In this document: positions 40,430 through 52,313 of the stretch, piece after piece
Layout of the letters: each line of letters begins with the position of its first letter
Position numbering within the stretch: position 1 is the first letter of the stretch
The notes under the pieces: generated by a model
Database searches by the model: none
The model's input: the letters and a program-made list of their open reading frames with translations, nothing else
What the model was told of the DNA's origin: nothing
Origin: Corydoras sp. C115
Lineage: Eukaryota; Chordata; Actinopteri; Siluriformes; Callichthyidae
Length of the DNA: 64,000 bases
Assembly (NCBI GenBank): GCA_019802505.1
Contig: JAFMOC010000420.1
Coordinates: 559,227 to 623,226, forward strand
Direction of reading: 5' to 3'
Position numbers and translations under genes: made by a program

Positions 40430-40951
40430 AGGGTGGTGGAGGTGTGTGAAACAGAGCAGGGGAGCAGTGCAGGGGGGGGGGGTGAAGTCCTGACCAAACG
40501 GTACCCGTATCCGTTAACGAGACGCGTTAACGAGATTGCGTTCCGTCTAAAACTTCTCCGTTCCATGTGCATCCACCCAACCTTTCACGTGACACGCCTC
40601 AAACCCTTTGTATCAGGTCCACTAGAGGGTACATGGAGGGAGTCGAATACAGAGGCCTCAGGGGAGATCGGCTCTAACGTATGTTCGGTATGCTCGCTGC
40701 TCAATTCCCTTAGGCATAATGGGAGGCTACAGTATTTGGTGGAGTGGGAGGGTTTCGGCCCGGAGGAGCATAGTTGGGTCTATGCGGAGGACAACCTAGA
40801 CAAAGAGCTTATCCAGGAGTTCCACATGAACTTCCTGAGTCGACCAGCCTCTCGTCCTAGAGGATGCCCTCGTCGCCAAGGCAAACTTCGGGGTTCCCTG
40901 TCCACTGATACACTGACCCAAGGCACCCCTTCCGGGGAGGGTAATGTCTAG
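40430..40951 (+). pseudogene. Gypsy chromovirus pol C-terminus with chromodomain
   Basis: The frame gives an integrase tail (FRLKLLRSMCIHPTFHVTRL, KPFVSGPLEG) and then a chromodomain (GRLQYLVEWEGFGPEEHSWV, YAEDNLDKELIQEFH), closing with a Pro/Arg-rich tail. Chromodomains at the end of integrase steer chromovirus insertion to marked chromatin. Upstream pol is absent. The frame is open over 172 residues but the element is a fragment. Confidence 0.85.
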
Positions 40952-41332
40952 AATTTCACTAATGAAAACTCTTCAGGTTTCCTGGGTTCGGCACGGGCTG
41001 AATCGCCGGATTATTAGTTGCAGGTGCACACGCTTCCTCCGCTCACACTTCCACCTATATAGGTGGCGGGGATTCGCACTTCCGTGCGAATGATCATGGT
41101 TACTACCGTCAGTAAGCTAAACTCTGGGGCTTGCCCCGCAATCTGTAAACTTTCTCTCTTCGCTTCAGGTACTCAGAGGAATGCAAATGCTCTTACCTGG
41201 GGAGACGCCAACAGCCACCAGCACCTCCCACTTCCCTGCGTCACCACATGACATTGATTGACCTTATTTCTCACTTGTATCGTACGCTGACCCAGTTCCC
41301 ATGTGTGGTGGAAATAATATTCCCGTGAGACA
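40945..41332 (+). mobile_element. Putative 3-prime LTR of the Gypsy element
   Basis: TGTCTAGAATTTC follows a purine run (GGGGAGGGTAA) right after the pol end, as expected for a 3-prime LTR. A CTATATAGG box lies at about 41055. A possible end is CCCGTGAGACA (41332). There is no partner LTR or target duplication to confirm this. Confidence 0.45.
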
Positions 41333-42440
41333 ATGCATATTAAAAGAAGTGATATTTATTTAGGAAAGATAAAAGACAAAGCGAAAGAGAATAAGAGAGC
41401 GTAAGGAAAATCCTTCCCCACTCTCTGACAAGTTATTAGAGAGCCTCACTATTTATATCATGTGTGCAGAGCATTTGCTGAAATCTTCTCTGCGACCTTC
41501 AGTAGCTTGTTTTACAAACAACAATGTCTGAATAGTGCGGGTGTGGATCTCAGTTCTGTCTACGTGGTTTTATTGCAATGGATAAACAGCAGACTGAAGT
41601 CTAGCACTGACCCTACTAAATGTCAACATGACTTAGTGTAATCATATCATCATAATAAGATATCATAATAAGACATAATAACTGTAGAAGTTTCTTCATA
41701 GTTATATGCAAACACAAATGGTTAAGATGAATCACTCGTACATAGTAAAATCATATTTTCCTTCACAATTGCTAGAGCACGTAATGGTGACGTCAGTCAA
41801 TCCTGTGAGTCCGGCCGCATGCTCTGCAGCTTCCTGGAGCGCTAAAGCGTTGTTCATTAATTTTTTTGGTTTTGATCCATCACTACTCGATTGGAGATAA
41901 TAACGTTTTTTTTCTGGACTTCCGAACAGCGTCTCGAGGATCTTAAAAAAATGCAGTTGGAATCCAAATATAACCTAAACTACTTCTCTATATGACTTCT
42001 TATTTTTACAATTTTTGCTTAAATTAACTTTTATTCCACTGAACTTTGCTTTGAAATTATGATGTGTGACAAACAAATTAAACACCTCCATGCTCAACCA
42101 TAAAGTATGTACTTAGGGCGCGCACGTGCTTTCTTCCGGTCATCCTGCCTGTAAAACGGCTATTGTACATGGAGCAACATGCCAACCAAGCTAAAAAGCT
42201 ATACTATGCCAAAACAACACTAATGTGCTTAACAGACCAGCGCAAGAGTTGTCTGCAGGGAGAAAAATGCAGCTTAACAAAACTGCTACCAGTTAGATAC
42301 TAGAAAAAGCATACTTTAACGATTCACCACAATGCAAGTATGTCCAAGTAAGTCCAAGTATATTTACACTGATATTTAATTAGGTAGCAGAAAGGATTCA
42401 AAATAGGGTTAATTAGCAAAACTAAATACAAAAACTACAG
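41333..42440. other. Unassigned sequence
   Basis: AT-rich in part, with a GC-richer segment near 41790-41850. No coding region, V segment or known element recognised. Confidence 0.5.
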
Positions 42441-42464
42441 AGCAAACCAAAAGGACCATAATCA

Positions 42465-42690
42465 AGTCAAGGGAAATTAAAGTGAAGAATCCACACCGAA
42501 ATTAAAGTAGTCCATGATGCACTCAGAGACCCCGTCGATGTCCACTCCCAGGGAGTCAGCCAATCTGTAATTTCAAAACAGTCCTGCGGTGCCTTGTGAG
42601 TCTCGTTTGACCATCTCTTCACTGTCCATGTGGTCACAGGTTGACTCTTTACAATATTCTGGTGTAGCCATGTCTCCACGAAGCACAATA
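42465..42690 (-). mobile_element. Rex1/CR1-group LINE fragment (endonuclease-RT linker)
   Basis: The minus strand encodes TTWTVKRWSNETHKAPQDCF, EITDW, and after a frame change DIDGVSECIMDYFNFGVDSS. This is the linker that precedes the RT in fish Rex1-type ORF2. Nothing else of the element remains here. Confidence 0.6.
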
Positions 42691-43130
42691 AACTACATCG
42701 ATTCTCTCCGACGCCTGGTTAGTGCCGTAAGTTCCTCAATTTTATTATCCAACGATGCTTATCCCTTCTTCTCCATAAGTCTCGCCCTTGCTTTTGCCGT
42801 GGGTTGTTTTGTTCCTTCTCTACATTCTCTATGCGTCTGTCTCCATAATGCCCCAGGAATGATTGTTGTTCCTACTGCCAGATGGCCAGCTTTAGTGCAA
42901 TCATCTGATTAAGGGTGTAAACAAGGCGGCCATGTTGCTGTGCAGCGGTGAGAAAAAATTATTTTCACACCAAAAAAAAAAAGCCAAGAACAATCAGAAG
43001 CAACAGCATCAGGCCAAATGCACAGCTCGGGCATGTGCACTCAAGACCACTTCACCAACAACAACTAAAGGCAGGCATGACAAGGCAATAAACATATAAT
43101 ATACAAAAAAAAAACAGATACTCACACAGG

Positions 43131-44190
43131 TTTAAGTTCAAGTAGTTTATTTATATAGTGCGTTTTACAATAGTACATTTTAACAAAGCAGCTTTACAGA
43201 ATGAAAAGTCTTTAAACCCCCAAAGAGAAAGGCGAAGCGACAGTGGCAAGACAAAAATCCCTGTTATGTTGTAATTTAAGGAAGAAACCTTGGGAGGACT
43301 CATCCTCCTTGAGTGGCCAGACAGCAACAACAGTGTAGGACAGCCATGTACCGATACTTAACAAATACTGTATCTAAAAACTCAATGTGCATCTGGAAAC
43401 AACTGGAAAACTATATGTGAGTCCATTAAGGGGGTCCTGCAGGACCGCCGGTCCAATTAATATTCATGTTCCATCCAGTATTCGTCGGCAGAGCCATGGA
43501 TGAAGGACTACACCTCCAGGAAGCTGGTCACACCTCAAAAGAAACAGACAAGGAAGGCAGTTAGAGCTAATAATAAAACACAGCATTTAATTAATAAGTA
43601 ATTGATTGACACAGTGCAGCATGTGACTCTGGCATCACTGACTAGAGCAGCATAATTAAAAGAGGCAGATACTGCAGACTCTACATAGTTGAGATGGCTC
43701 CCCGGAACAGCATCATTTCAGCGCCACACCCTCCCATTAATGATAAGGTGAGTGAAGAGGTAAAACGCCAGCACACTCTGATCGCAGATTACCACCCCAA
43801 CACAGCCAAGCCTGAGATCTACATCTTTGTCTACAGGGGATTAATTAAACGCAAGATAAAATAAATGTGTTTTTAATTTATTTTTAAAGATTAATAGTGA
43901 TTCAGAATCACAAACAGTAACTGGAAGGCAATTCCAAAGTTGAGGAGCCTTGTAGGTGAACGTTCATCCACCAGCAGAAATTTTATTTATTCTAGGAGCT
44001 AAGAGTAAACCAGCACCTAGAGATCTGAGCTTGCATATTGGCTTGTACAATTTTGGCTTGTACAAAATTGAACAGCTCACTCAGATACTGTGGAGCCTGA
44101 TTATGTAGAATTTTATATTTTATCAATAACATTTTGTACTCTATACGAAACTTAACTGGTAGCATCAGAAGACACTTTAGAAGACTGGCT
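43131..44190 (-). mobile_element. CR1/L2-type LINE, 3-prime end
   Basis: The reverse complement reads from the ORF2 end (LLMLPVKFRIEYKMLLIKYK, ILHNQAPQYLSELF; about 44170-44040) through the full 3-prime UTR to the TTTATATAGTGCG and GTTCAAGTAG tail at 43131-43160. It gives a second full view of the UTR, parallel to 36390-37190. Confidence 0.85.
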
Positions 44191-45316
44191 GAGGAACTAA
44201 ATAGCTCATTATAAGGTAACAACATCAGAAGCAAACACATCTCAACCACTTTCCTCAGTGCCCAACAGCCACAATCTAACAGTACAAGAATAAGAGGTGA
44301 GATGTGTTTACAGCTGTAAACCCCAGGAAAGTTGCCTGTCCTGTTGGTTTGACAGAAAGTGTACTGAAGTAATGTGAAGACCAACTCTCCATGGTTTGGT
44401 CAAAATCCAAATCCCACAATTATCCCACTGCCAAAATCACAAGTGTCTTACTTTCCATTTATGATTTACAGTTGAAAGTGATGTTTTTCTGGGAGTCTTG
44501 TTTACCACACTGGATGTGACAGTATTTAAGCACTGTTTTCCACCGATGCCAAGCATTGGGTTCATTACCCATTTTCCAATGGCTAATAATTGCCATTAAT
44601 TTTCACATTCCAACTCATGCAGTATACACTGCATTCCAGTCTAACATGATTTTTCACATGCACAGTTCACCAGGATTTGAAAGAGCACGAGAAGTAATAG
44701 ATAGCCAGGTAATAAGTGTAATATAAACCCATAATATAAAATGTAATATAAACCAAGTTAAAGCAGTGTGTTCTTCTAAAACAAGCCCAAGATCGCGATC
44801 AGACTCTGATCTCAGCACCACACCAGTCTCACCAAGACAGAGCCCCAAAGTCCTTTTTCAGACTCTATTTATTGTAAAAACATCCCTTGTTTCTGAAACC
44901 ACTCGCTGAAGGAGTTCTGTGGGGGGGGTGAACACATCGTTCCTTCCCTTATCCGGGGGAGCTCGATACCACTCGGTGCCCTTGAGCTTTATCCGCCAGA
45001 TTTGGTCATGGGACACGGCCTTGAGCAGCCGCCAGCTAGATTGCCCCCATCTCATTATCAAATGCCCACATTCCCTTGAACATTGAGTCCCTTGTGTATA
45101 AAACTTGGAATTTTATCCCTTCACTACCTAGTCCTGCTAAACGTGCACAGTGCATCTCCACTGAAGTGGTTAGCATGTCCTGTGAGTCTGTTTTTAACAC
45201 GAGTAATATTTTATTTACATTGGCTATTGAGGTGTTTTTGTGTTCAGGAGGCTGAACAGAAGGAGATGAAAAGCGGAAACAAGTCCATCAGTTTTTCATT
45301 TTTGGTGAGCTAAGGG
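44191..45316. other. Unassigned sequence with a V-flank-like patch
   Basis: About 44680-44710 (GAGAAGTAATAGATAGCCAG) resembles 48735-48755 downstream of V4, so part may be duplicated V flank. A 67-residue minus frame at 45061-44858 is open but unrecognised. Otherwise nothing was seen. Confidence 0.4.
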
Positions 45317-45580
45317 ATGTGTGTGACAACGTCCCAACCTAACAAGCAACCTACTGAGCCAGAAGAGCAGCCCTCTGAGCTGGTTCCTCTGACCTGTGAG
45401 CCAGACCCTATGACTGTTGTGCCAAACCCTCTCACTGTTGAGTCAGAATCTCTGAATGTTGAGCTGGACCTGTTGACCTCTGTGCGAGACCAATTGACCT
45501 GTAAGGTAGACCAGTTGACCTGTAAAACAAACCCTATGACCAGTAAGTGGGACCAACTAACCAGCAAGCCAGACCTATGA
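45317..45580 (+). other. Open frame made of 7-residue repeats on a 21-bp minisatellite
   Basis: From about 45394 to 45600 the DNA repeats with a 21-base period, e.g. CCAAACCCTCTCACTGTTGA, CGAGACCAATTGACCTGTAA and GTAGACCAGTTGACCTGTAA. Translated it gives heptads of the type VDQLTCK, TNPMTSK and WDQLTSK. One unit near 45575 is a base short and ends the frame. It could be a fragment of a repeat-rich ORF from an element, or a plain minisatellite. No host protein is recognised. Confidence 0.5.
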
Positions 45581-45918
45581 CTGTTGAGCCGGACTCACTG
45601 ACCATACCACCGGGCACTGCTGGGAAAGGGAAGGAGGAGAGTTTAAATTACAACAAACGGCAAGCACATAGTGTAACAAAAATGAACAAAATGACAACAG
45701 ACCAGAGATATAAACAAGTTGCAAAATACAGGTCCAAGTTAAGTGACAGGTCTTTAGGCAGGAGTCCAAATAATGTCACAAGCCTTTTGACAGCACTTCA
45801 TGCATTTTAAATATTTATAGACAGTAATAGTAAAAATATTTTTGTTTTGTAGAGTGAACAACTGCTTAGGAAAAAGCTTAGGGAGAGCAGATAGAAAATA
45901 TGCACACATTCTTCATAC

Positions 45919-47074
45919 TGTGAGAAATCCAGGTTCTGCTTCTGTCTCTCCGTCACGATCTGTCACTCACTCTCTCAGCCCCGCCTTCTAGTTCTGCTTT
46001 CGCTCCATCACCAGGTGAGGCTGATTAGTTTGATGGGTCGTTTATCTTATTTAAACTCTGCTTTCACACTGGACGAACACTTTTTATTGTCCCTGGTTTA
46101 CCATACATACCGAGCGAGTTTTTGCTGTTATTCTATATCTGCCTTCGTCTTGTCGTGTATCTGGTCTCGGTGAGTGCGCGCCTGTTTGTGTTAGCATTTG
46201 TTAGCATCGCTGTGTTCTCACCTTCTGTGTTTAGACTAGCGTGTTTGTAGTGTATGAGTGTAAACGTCCTGTGTGATTCTGTGGGTAGCTCCCTAAGGTG
46301 TCTTGTTGTTTAATCCTTTTTCTGTTTCCAGTGTTAACCCTGTCCCTAGAGTTCCTGCGTCCCGGGGGTGCGGGAGCGATCGTTGTCTCTGTCTCGTACG
46401 CTCAGGTGGTTCGGCTTCGCCGGTTGGGCGGAGTTCGCTCTAACCCTAGCTCGCTCCGCTGGCGCGTCACCCCTGAGGGCGTCCGTGTCTCAGTAGTTTC
46501 ACTCAGCTTACGAATGGGTTCTAATTGCTTACTAATATCTTTCTTATCGGGAACTAACATTTGTTTTCCTCCCCTGTTGTATTAACCATCTCACTGTCTC
46601 CCCTCTTCCCCTCCTGTGTGTTTCAGTTTCGTTTTGAGCCGCTCGTCGTTCGTCAATTCACCGTATCTCTTTGAGCACTTTCCACACACATTCTTCCTTC
46701 AGGGTTTGGTCTAGCACTCTCTTGGACACGCCTATCTGTTCTATCGCAGGTTTTGTTATTTTGTCTACTAAAGACAACCTCACTAGAATTTTCCCATTTC
46801 GTCACGCATAGCCAGTGTAGGTTCTCTTTCTACAGCGTACTGCTTATATAGCTGTGTAATCTGTTTTATTGGTTTCTTTCTTGCTTGCTCAGGCGTTGTG
46901 CTCTGCCCAGTCCTACCGTTCCAAGGTTCCACACCTCGGCCTGGTCCAGTTGGCAACACCCCTCTCAACCAAATACTCCTCCTGCATAAACCCTACCTCT
47001 GCCTTGCTCATTAATAAACATTAACTGTTCTGCATCTTCGTCTCCAGACCACTCTTTACGCACTATTTGTGACA
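45919..47074 (+). mobile_element. Solo LTR, TSD CATAC
   Basis: It begins TGTGAGAAATCC and ends CTATTTGTGACA. CATAC is duplicated at 45914-45918 and 47075-47079. TTATTTAAACTCTGC (about 46048) and TTAATAAACATTAAC (about 47010) look like the promoter and polyadenylation boxes. At 1156 bases it is long for an LTR. No internal region. Confidence 0.85.
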
Positions 47075-47517
47075 CATACACATTCCCACCCTTTGCTTAT
47101 ATGTACAAGGATTTAAAACTGTTCAGCCAAAAACTGCAACTAATGATAGCCAAAAGCCAAAGCCATGCTACCTTTGTCTGTTAACATTTATCTAACTTCC
47201 TGTTTGCAATAAGTGCATATTGAAAACTATAAACAAATCACTGAAATAAAAGTGTGCAAAAATGTCAACATATACTCAAAAGATACACAAAAGTATATTT
47301 TACTATAACATTCAGACACATTGCCTATTCAACAAAATGACCATTAATGTTTACAAATTGTTTTGGACAAGTCAAGTCGAGAGTCATTTGGAACAAGTTT
47401 CATACTGTCAAATTAAGTGCAACCTCAATTCAAATCGCTAGCTCGGGTGCCCATATCTGCTACAGACAGAAAAATGTAAACAGGGCCTGACAATGACAAA
47501 CTTAAAAAGTGCAGCAT

Positions 47518-47592
47518 ACACTTCCTGTCTGTGACTTCATAACAACTTATACCCTGAAGTACTACACTACAACTTCAGCATTATAAGAGAAC
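47518..47592 (+). promoter_or_regulatory. Conserved upstream block of family A V genes (V4)
   Basis: CACTTCCTGTCTGTGACTTC, then ACTACAACTTCAGCATTATA, about 20 bases before the leader ATG. It is the V4 counterpart of the V1/V2 block. Confidence 0.55.
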
Positions 47593-47614
47593 GTACTTAC
47601 AAACTCATTTACAC

Positions 47615-48113
47615 ATGGCTCAACTTACTTACAACTTACTGCATATAGGAAAATGCATTCTACTGATTTTCTGTTCAGTATTAGGTAATTATTTTACATC
47701 AATTAATCATTTCTGTTAAAACTGATGAATGTAGATATTAAGTCACATTTAATTAAATACAAACTTATTTAAAAATTTAACTAACATTTTTTTTTATCTC
47801 TTTATAACAGGCTGTTTTGCAGATTCAATCGAACCAAAAGATATGAATTTGGTCAGTAAAGTAGCAGACCATGTAACTCTAAAATGTACATATGATTCGA
47901 AGAGCAGTTATGTCTTGCTTTATTGGTTTAAACAAATTCCAAACAATGCACCACAATTTTTATTATATAAAGGAGCAAAGTCCAGATCTAGCTGGGAAGA
48001 AAAGGCTGACTCTCGAATAGTCCCAAAAACAACTGATACAACAAGTGAAATTACTATCCCTGGTCTAAAACTTACAGACTCTGGTCTCTATCACTGTGCT
48101 TTGAGAGTAGAAG
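47615..48113 (+). CDS. V4: T-cell receptor alpha/delta V segment, family A
   Basis: The leader exon (47615-47684, 70 bases, phase 1) encodes MAQLTYNLLHIGKCILLIF and onwards. It is one codon longer than in V1/V2. The V exon (47811-48113) follows TTTATAACAG and reads CFADSIEPKDMNLVSK. It has the first Cys (LKCTYDS), the core Trp (LLYWFKQIP) and second Cys (DSGLYHCALRVE). There are no stops or shifts. It is more distant from V1/V2 than they are from each other (e.g. NAPQFLLYKGAKSRSS). It is a likely usable cassette, with the same reservation about its heptamer. Confidence 0.92.
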
Positions 48114-48151
48114 CCCAGTAATATAAAATGTTGAAAGGCTATACAAAAACA
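48114..48151 (+). promoter_or_regulatory. V4 recombination signal sequence (23-type)
   Basis: Heptamer CCCAGTA (48114-48120), 22-base spacer, nonamer ACAAAAACA (48143-48151). Same layout and same heptamer deviation as V1 and V2. Confidence 0.7.
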
Positions 48152-48251
48152 CCTGTAGAATAATTTCTTCAAATCCATTACATGAAAGCAACTAAATATT
48201 ACCTCTTATTTCTTATCATAAAACCACAGCAACACATACACAAGTACATGT

Positions 48252-48252
<1 letters not shown>

Positions 48253-48286
<34 letters not shown>
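48253..48286. repeat. CA microsatellite downstream of V4
   Basis: About 16 CA units, in the conserved position behind a family A V gene. Confidence 0.9.
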
Positions 48287-48288
<2 letters not shown>

Positions 48289-48289
48289 C

Positions 48290-49008
48290 ACATATACATT
48301 TACTATACAGTATACACACGCAAACACACAGGTATACACGTGTACACGCACAAGTACGCACAGAGGCATACAAAACAACACATGTATACACTCTTACAAA
48401 TGGGTTAGAATTAGGTTAGAACACAGATCAGGTAAATAGTAACACCCGATTTTAATCAATATCTTTTCTCATGTGTTTCAGTAAAAGGAGGTCTTTTAAA
48501 CTTAAAAGGTGGTCTTTTAAACTTAAAACACCACAGTATGCTGTATCTCATGTCATGTTTATTTGAATTGTTTGGCATGATTAAGCCTTTATATTTAAAG
48601 TGTTGTGATGTCACAACCACAATCATACCACACTGTTACTGAAAATCGGGTCGTCAAACATGACTTGAGAAATGATGTTGCTACATGCAATTAACCATGA
48701 TTTGGAAGAGCATAGATAAAAAGAAGTAATAGATAACCAAGTTGTTCTAATGTAAGACACGCGTCTTCCCATTCCCCTACCAGTGCTCATTCGCCACATC
48801 TTCCTTCTGTGGGGAGGCTTGGTGAGTCACCGGAATTCTAATTGACAGCACTATTTAAGTGGCGCTGAGGCTGTGTCGGTCGCGTTGGATTGATCTTCAT
48901 TTGCTGTTATCGTGCTATGTGTTTTCCTAGCCCTAAGTCCCTCAGGATTGGACTGCTGTACCTGCTCGACGCGTCATGCCAGCACGATTTGCCGCTCACC
49001 TGCCCTTT
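48290..49008. other. V4 downstream flank
   Basis: Unique-looking sequence. Nothing recognised except a 19-base tandem duplication (GGTCTTTTAAACTTAAAA at about 48491 and 48512). Confidence 0.5.
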
Positions 49009-49050
49009 TTTTTTTTTTTTTTTTTTTTTTAACGTGTCATGTCTGGTAGC

Positions 49051-49411
49051 GGGCGGCACGGTGGCTTAGTGGTTAGCACGTTTGCCTCTCATCACTAGGG
49101 ATTTTCAAATCCCCATCTGGGTGGAGTTTCCATGTTCTCCCCATGTCTGCGTGGGTTTCCTCCGGGTTTTCCGGTTTCCTCCCACAGTCCAAAAACATGG
49201 ATCAAGTCAATTGAGTTCTCCAAATTGCCCCATATTGAGTGTGTATGCATGCATGTCTGTGTGAGTGAGTGTGTGCCCAGCGATAGTTTGGCGCCCTGCC
49301 CTGGGTGTATCTGCCCAGCGCCGAAACGTTCTCCCCTGGATGGGCATGGGGAACCCCACTGCGATCCTAATATAGGATAAAGCGGAAGAGAATGAATGAA
49401 TGAATGAATGA
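49051..49411 (+). mobile_element. tRNA-derived SINE, TSD ATGTCTGGTAGC
   Basis: The head GGGCGGCACGGTGGCTTAGT contains an exact A box (TGGCTTAGTGG, about 49062-49072). The B box is degraded (TTTTCAAATCC). The body ends in GAATGAATGAATGAATGA. A 12-base target duplication is perfect (49039-49050 and 49412-49423). A T-tract (about 49009-49030) lies just upstream. Confidence 0.92.
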
Positions 49412-49624
49412 ATGTCTGGTAGCTTTTGCAATCTGAATGGTAATCTGACTGCACTGATGTACCATATATGTTTGTTTTTATGTTTTTACAGGAAGAGTTT
49501 ATTGTAGCCTATTCCTATTAATTGTGCTTTTATTTGATTTATTTTAAGTATTCCGCCAATGCATGACAGGGGAGAAAAAGAGGAGGAAAAAAAGAGAGAG
49601 TGAAAAGAAAAACAACAACCTATA

Positions 49625-49969
49625 AATTCATTCATTCATTTTCTTCCGCTTTATCCTATATTAAGGTCGCGGGGGGTTCCCCATGCCCATCCAGGGATGA
49701 ACGTTTCGGGCGCTGGGCAGATAGACCCAGGACAGGGCGCCAATCTATTGCTGGGCACACACTCACACACACAGACACACTCTACATGGGGCAATTTGGA
49801 GAAATCAATTGACTTGATCCATGTTTTTGGACTGTGGGAGGAAACCGGAGAACCCGGATTAAACACGGACACGGGGAGAAAATGGAAACTCCACCCAGAT
49901 GGGGATTCGAACCGGGAATTCCTAGTCCTGAGAGGCGAACGTGCTAAACACTAAGCCACCGTGCCGCCT
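49625..49969 (-). mobile_element. tRNA-derived SINE, TSD ACAACCTATA
   Basis: It runs from the ATTCATTCATT tail complement to CTAAGCCACCGTGCCGCC. The B-box complement GGGGATTCGAACCGGGAATT is intact. ACAACCTATA is duplicated at 49615-49624 and 49970-49979. Opposite in orientation to the copy 200 bases to the left. Confidence 0.9.
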
Positions 49970-49979
49970 ACAACCTATA

Positions 49980-50200
49980 CATACATTCATATATACATAT
50001 ATACACAGGTATATACACATACACACCTATATACAAACATAAATAAATAAATACATACACATACATACATAAATACATACATTTTCCCCCCTTATTATAC
50101 ATACATATTATGCCCCCAGGCACACACACACACACACACACACACATCCTAATATTGTTAGAAATTGTATGTGTCTCTTTATGTGCGTATGCATATGCCA
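49980..50200. repeat. ATAC/ACAT and CA simple-repeat tract
   Basis: TACATA-type repeats followed by CA repeats (50121-50145). The tract lies at the 3-prime side of the minus-strand L1 half, where a simple-sequence tail would be expected. Confidence 0.7.
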
Positions 50201-50233
50201 CTGTTATGGAAAGCATTCATGATGAGGGCAAGA

Positions 50234-51610
50234 AACCGCGACCATGCTCCCGCAGTCCAGAAAAGGATAGGGAAAGACCAGGGGGACCCAGACCACCCGA
50301 GGCCACCGGGAATCTGAAGACCAGAGGCCACACAACCCGATGGCCACCCCACACACACCGCAAAGGAGAAAGGAAGGAGACCCAGACGAGGCCCCCACGG
50401 ACAGGGGGCAGAAACCCAGAGAGGCAGCGAGACATCCAACTCTCCACCCAGGCCGGCACCCCCGGCAAGAGCCAAGCATGCGACCCCCAAGGCCCCAGCA
50501 CCCGTAAGCGACCCGACCACCGTCAGAGCCTCCACCCACACCAAGGAGGCCCAAACCACCCCCAGGACATCCGCACCAAGGGAACAGGTCAGACACCATG
50601 CCAAGACACCCAGCCGCACACCCCAGGACACACAGGCACCCACCCCCAGGGGGTGGTGACAGCAACGCCCAGCGTCCCTGAAGGTGACGAGCTCAGCAAA
50701 CTACAGATCCAGGACCCATCGTCCACACTCTCACATTCACACAAGTACTCACTCATACAGTACGTGCTCACTCATCCCAATTGCACACGCCAATTGTACA
50801 CATAAATCTCACACTCATGCACACACATTGAACAAATAAGGACAGCTGGCGTGAGCCTGAGGACACCGGCATCGAGCCTGCAGTGTCCCAGCGAGGCAGC
50901 CAGCCAGTCCCCAACCCAGGTAGGGCGCACAGGGCCAGGCATGTGAGGACTCGCCCTCCCCCTCCTCCCACCCAACGTGTTGCAGTTGAATGTGTAAAGT
51001 GGAAGTGTGTCTGAAAGCTACAGTGCAAATAAAATTAGGCGGACCGATGTAACATGAGCACTGAATAACAGCACCCAGTCACACCGCCCCCCCCAAGGCC
51101 CTTAATGTCTAACATGTAATTAAGATTGAGGGACAGGCATCAGTGAGCAAACCAGTGGGGGGGAACTCAACAGCGCCACCCACCAACCACCACGTAACAT
51201 ACCCGCTCCCATGGCCCTATGTGTGATATGACGTGAACTGTATGATGTATGGGGAGAGAAAAGAGGAGGGACACCACGCAACATGAGCCCCCCCCAACCC
51301 ATGTATGAGTAATATAAATGTTTCTGGGATGGGAGGAGGGGAAGCGCCAGGATGAAGAAAGGGAGGAAGTGAACTGCCTCCAAGAAACCGCGACCATGCT
51401 CCCGCAGTCCAGAAACGGATATGGAAAGACCAGGGGGACCCAGACCACGCGAGGCCACTGGGAACCTGAAGACCAGAGGCCACACAACCCGATGGCCACT
51501 GCACACACACCGCAAAGGAGGAAGGAAGGAAACCCAGACAAGGCCCCCACGGACAGGGGGCAGGATCCCAGAGAGGCAGCGAGACATCCAACTTTCCACC
51601 CAGGCCCAAA
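50234..51610. repeat. ~230-bp direct duplication in the L1 3-prime UTR
   Basis: 50230-50470 and 51383-51610 match closely: GAAACCGCGACCATGCTCCC, CCAGAGGCCACACAACCCGA, GACAGGGGGCAG and GGCAGCGAGACATCCAACT. The copies lie 1.15 kb apart in the same orientation. The intervening sequence is GC-rich, CA-rich and non-coding. Confidence 0.85.
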
Positions 51611-52313
51611 ACAGCCACACCTTCACATGTTTACATCCACACCTTCACACACACCCACTAACTAACCCACATACACACACATTCCCTCACTCACTCGCCC
51701 ACACACATACAGTACACACGCACATACACACCCAGGCCCCGAATCTGTACCCGGCAGGCCCCACTGGTATTTCTCTTTGGCACAACCCCCCCCCCGACCG
51801 GGGAGGCTCCCAGAGCCCCGGAATGCCAGCCAGGCACACTAACGCAGGCCCAAGTGGGGCCTAAACCCTCAGTGTGCTGAGGGACCCAGCTGCGAGACAG
51901 GCCACCCCGGGCACCAGGGCCCCAGACCCCGCACGCCGACCCCATAAGGGAGGTCCGCCATCGTGACAGGGCTGGCACCCGCCACCACCGACCCCCAGAT
52001 CCATGCCAAAGCACCCGCCCGTGCCCCCCACGCCAACCACCACGGCCCGCCAACAGGGACCACAAGGCGGTGGCCAATGTCTCCCACCCAAGAGCCCTCC
52101 AGAGCGCAAGACCCCCCATCCCCCCAGCCGCCTGCCAGCTATACCACAGGACAAGGCCACAGGCGGCCTACCCCATCATGTGATGGAGTGATCAGTTGGG
52201 ACCAAAGGGTTTCAAATGTCGCCAATTGGTTATTGGTGGAAGCCGTCATTCTTTCCAGGCTAATACAGTCTAGAAGTAGATTTTTGTAGTAAGTTAAATA
52301 TAAGTCCTTTTTT

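Noticed and set aside
50110..52289. Many long open frames on both strands in the GC-rich region
   Set aside because: High GC removes stop codons. The region sits where the 3-prime UTR of the minus-strand L1 half is expected, and no protein family is visible.
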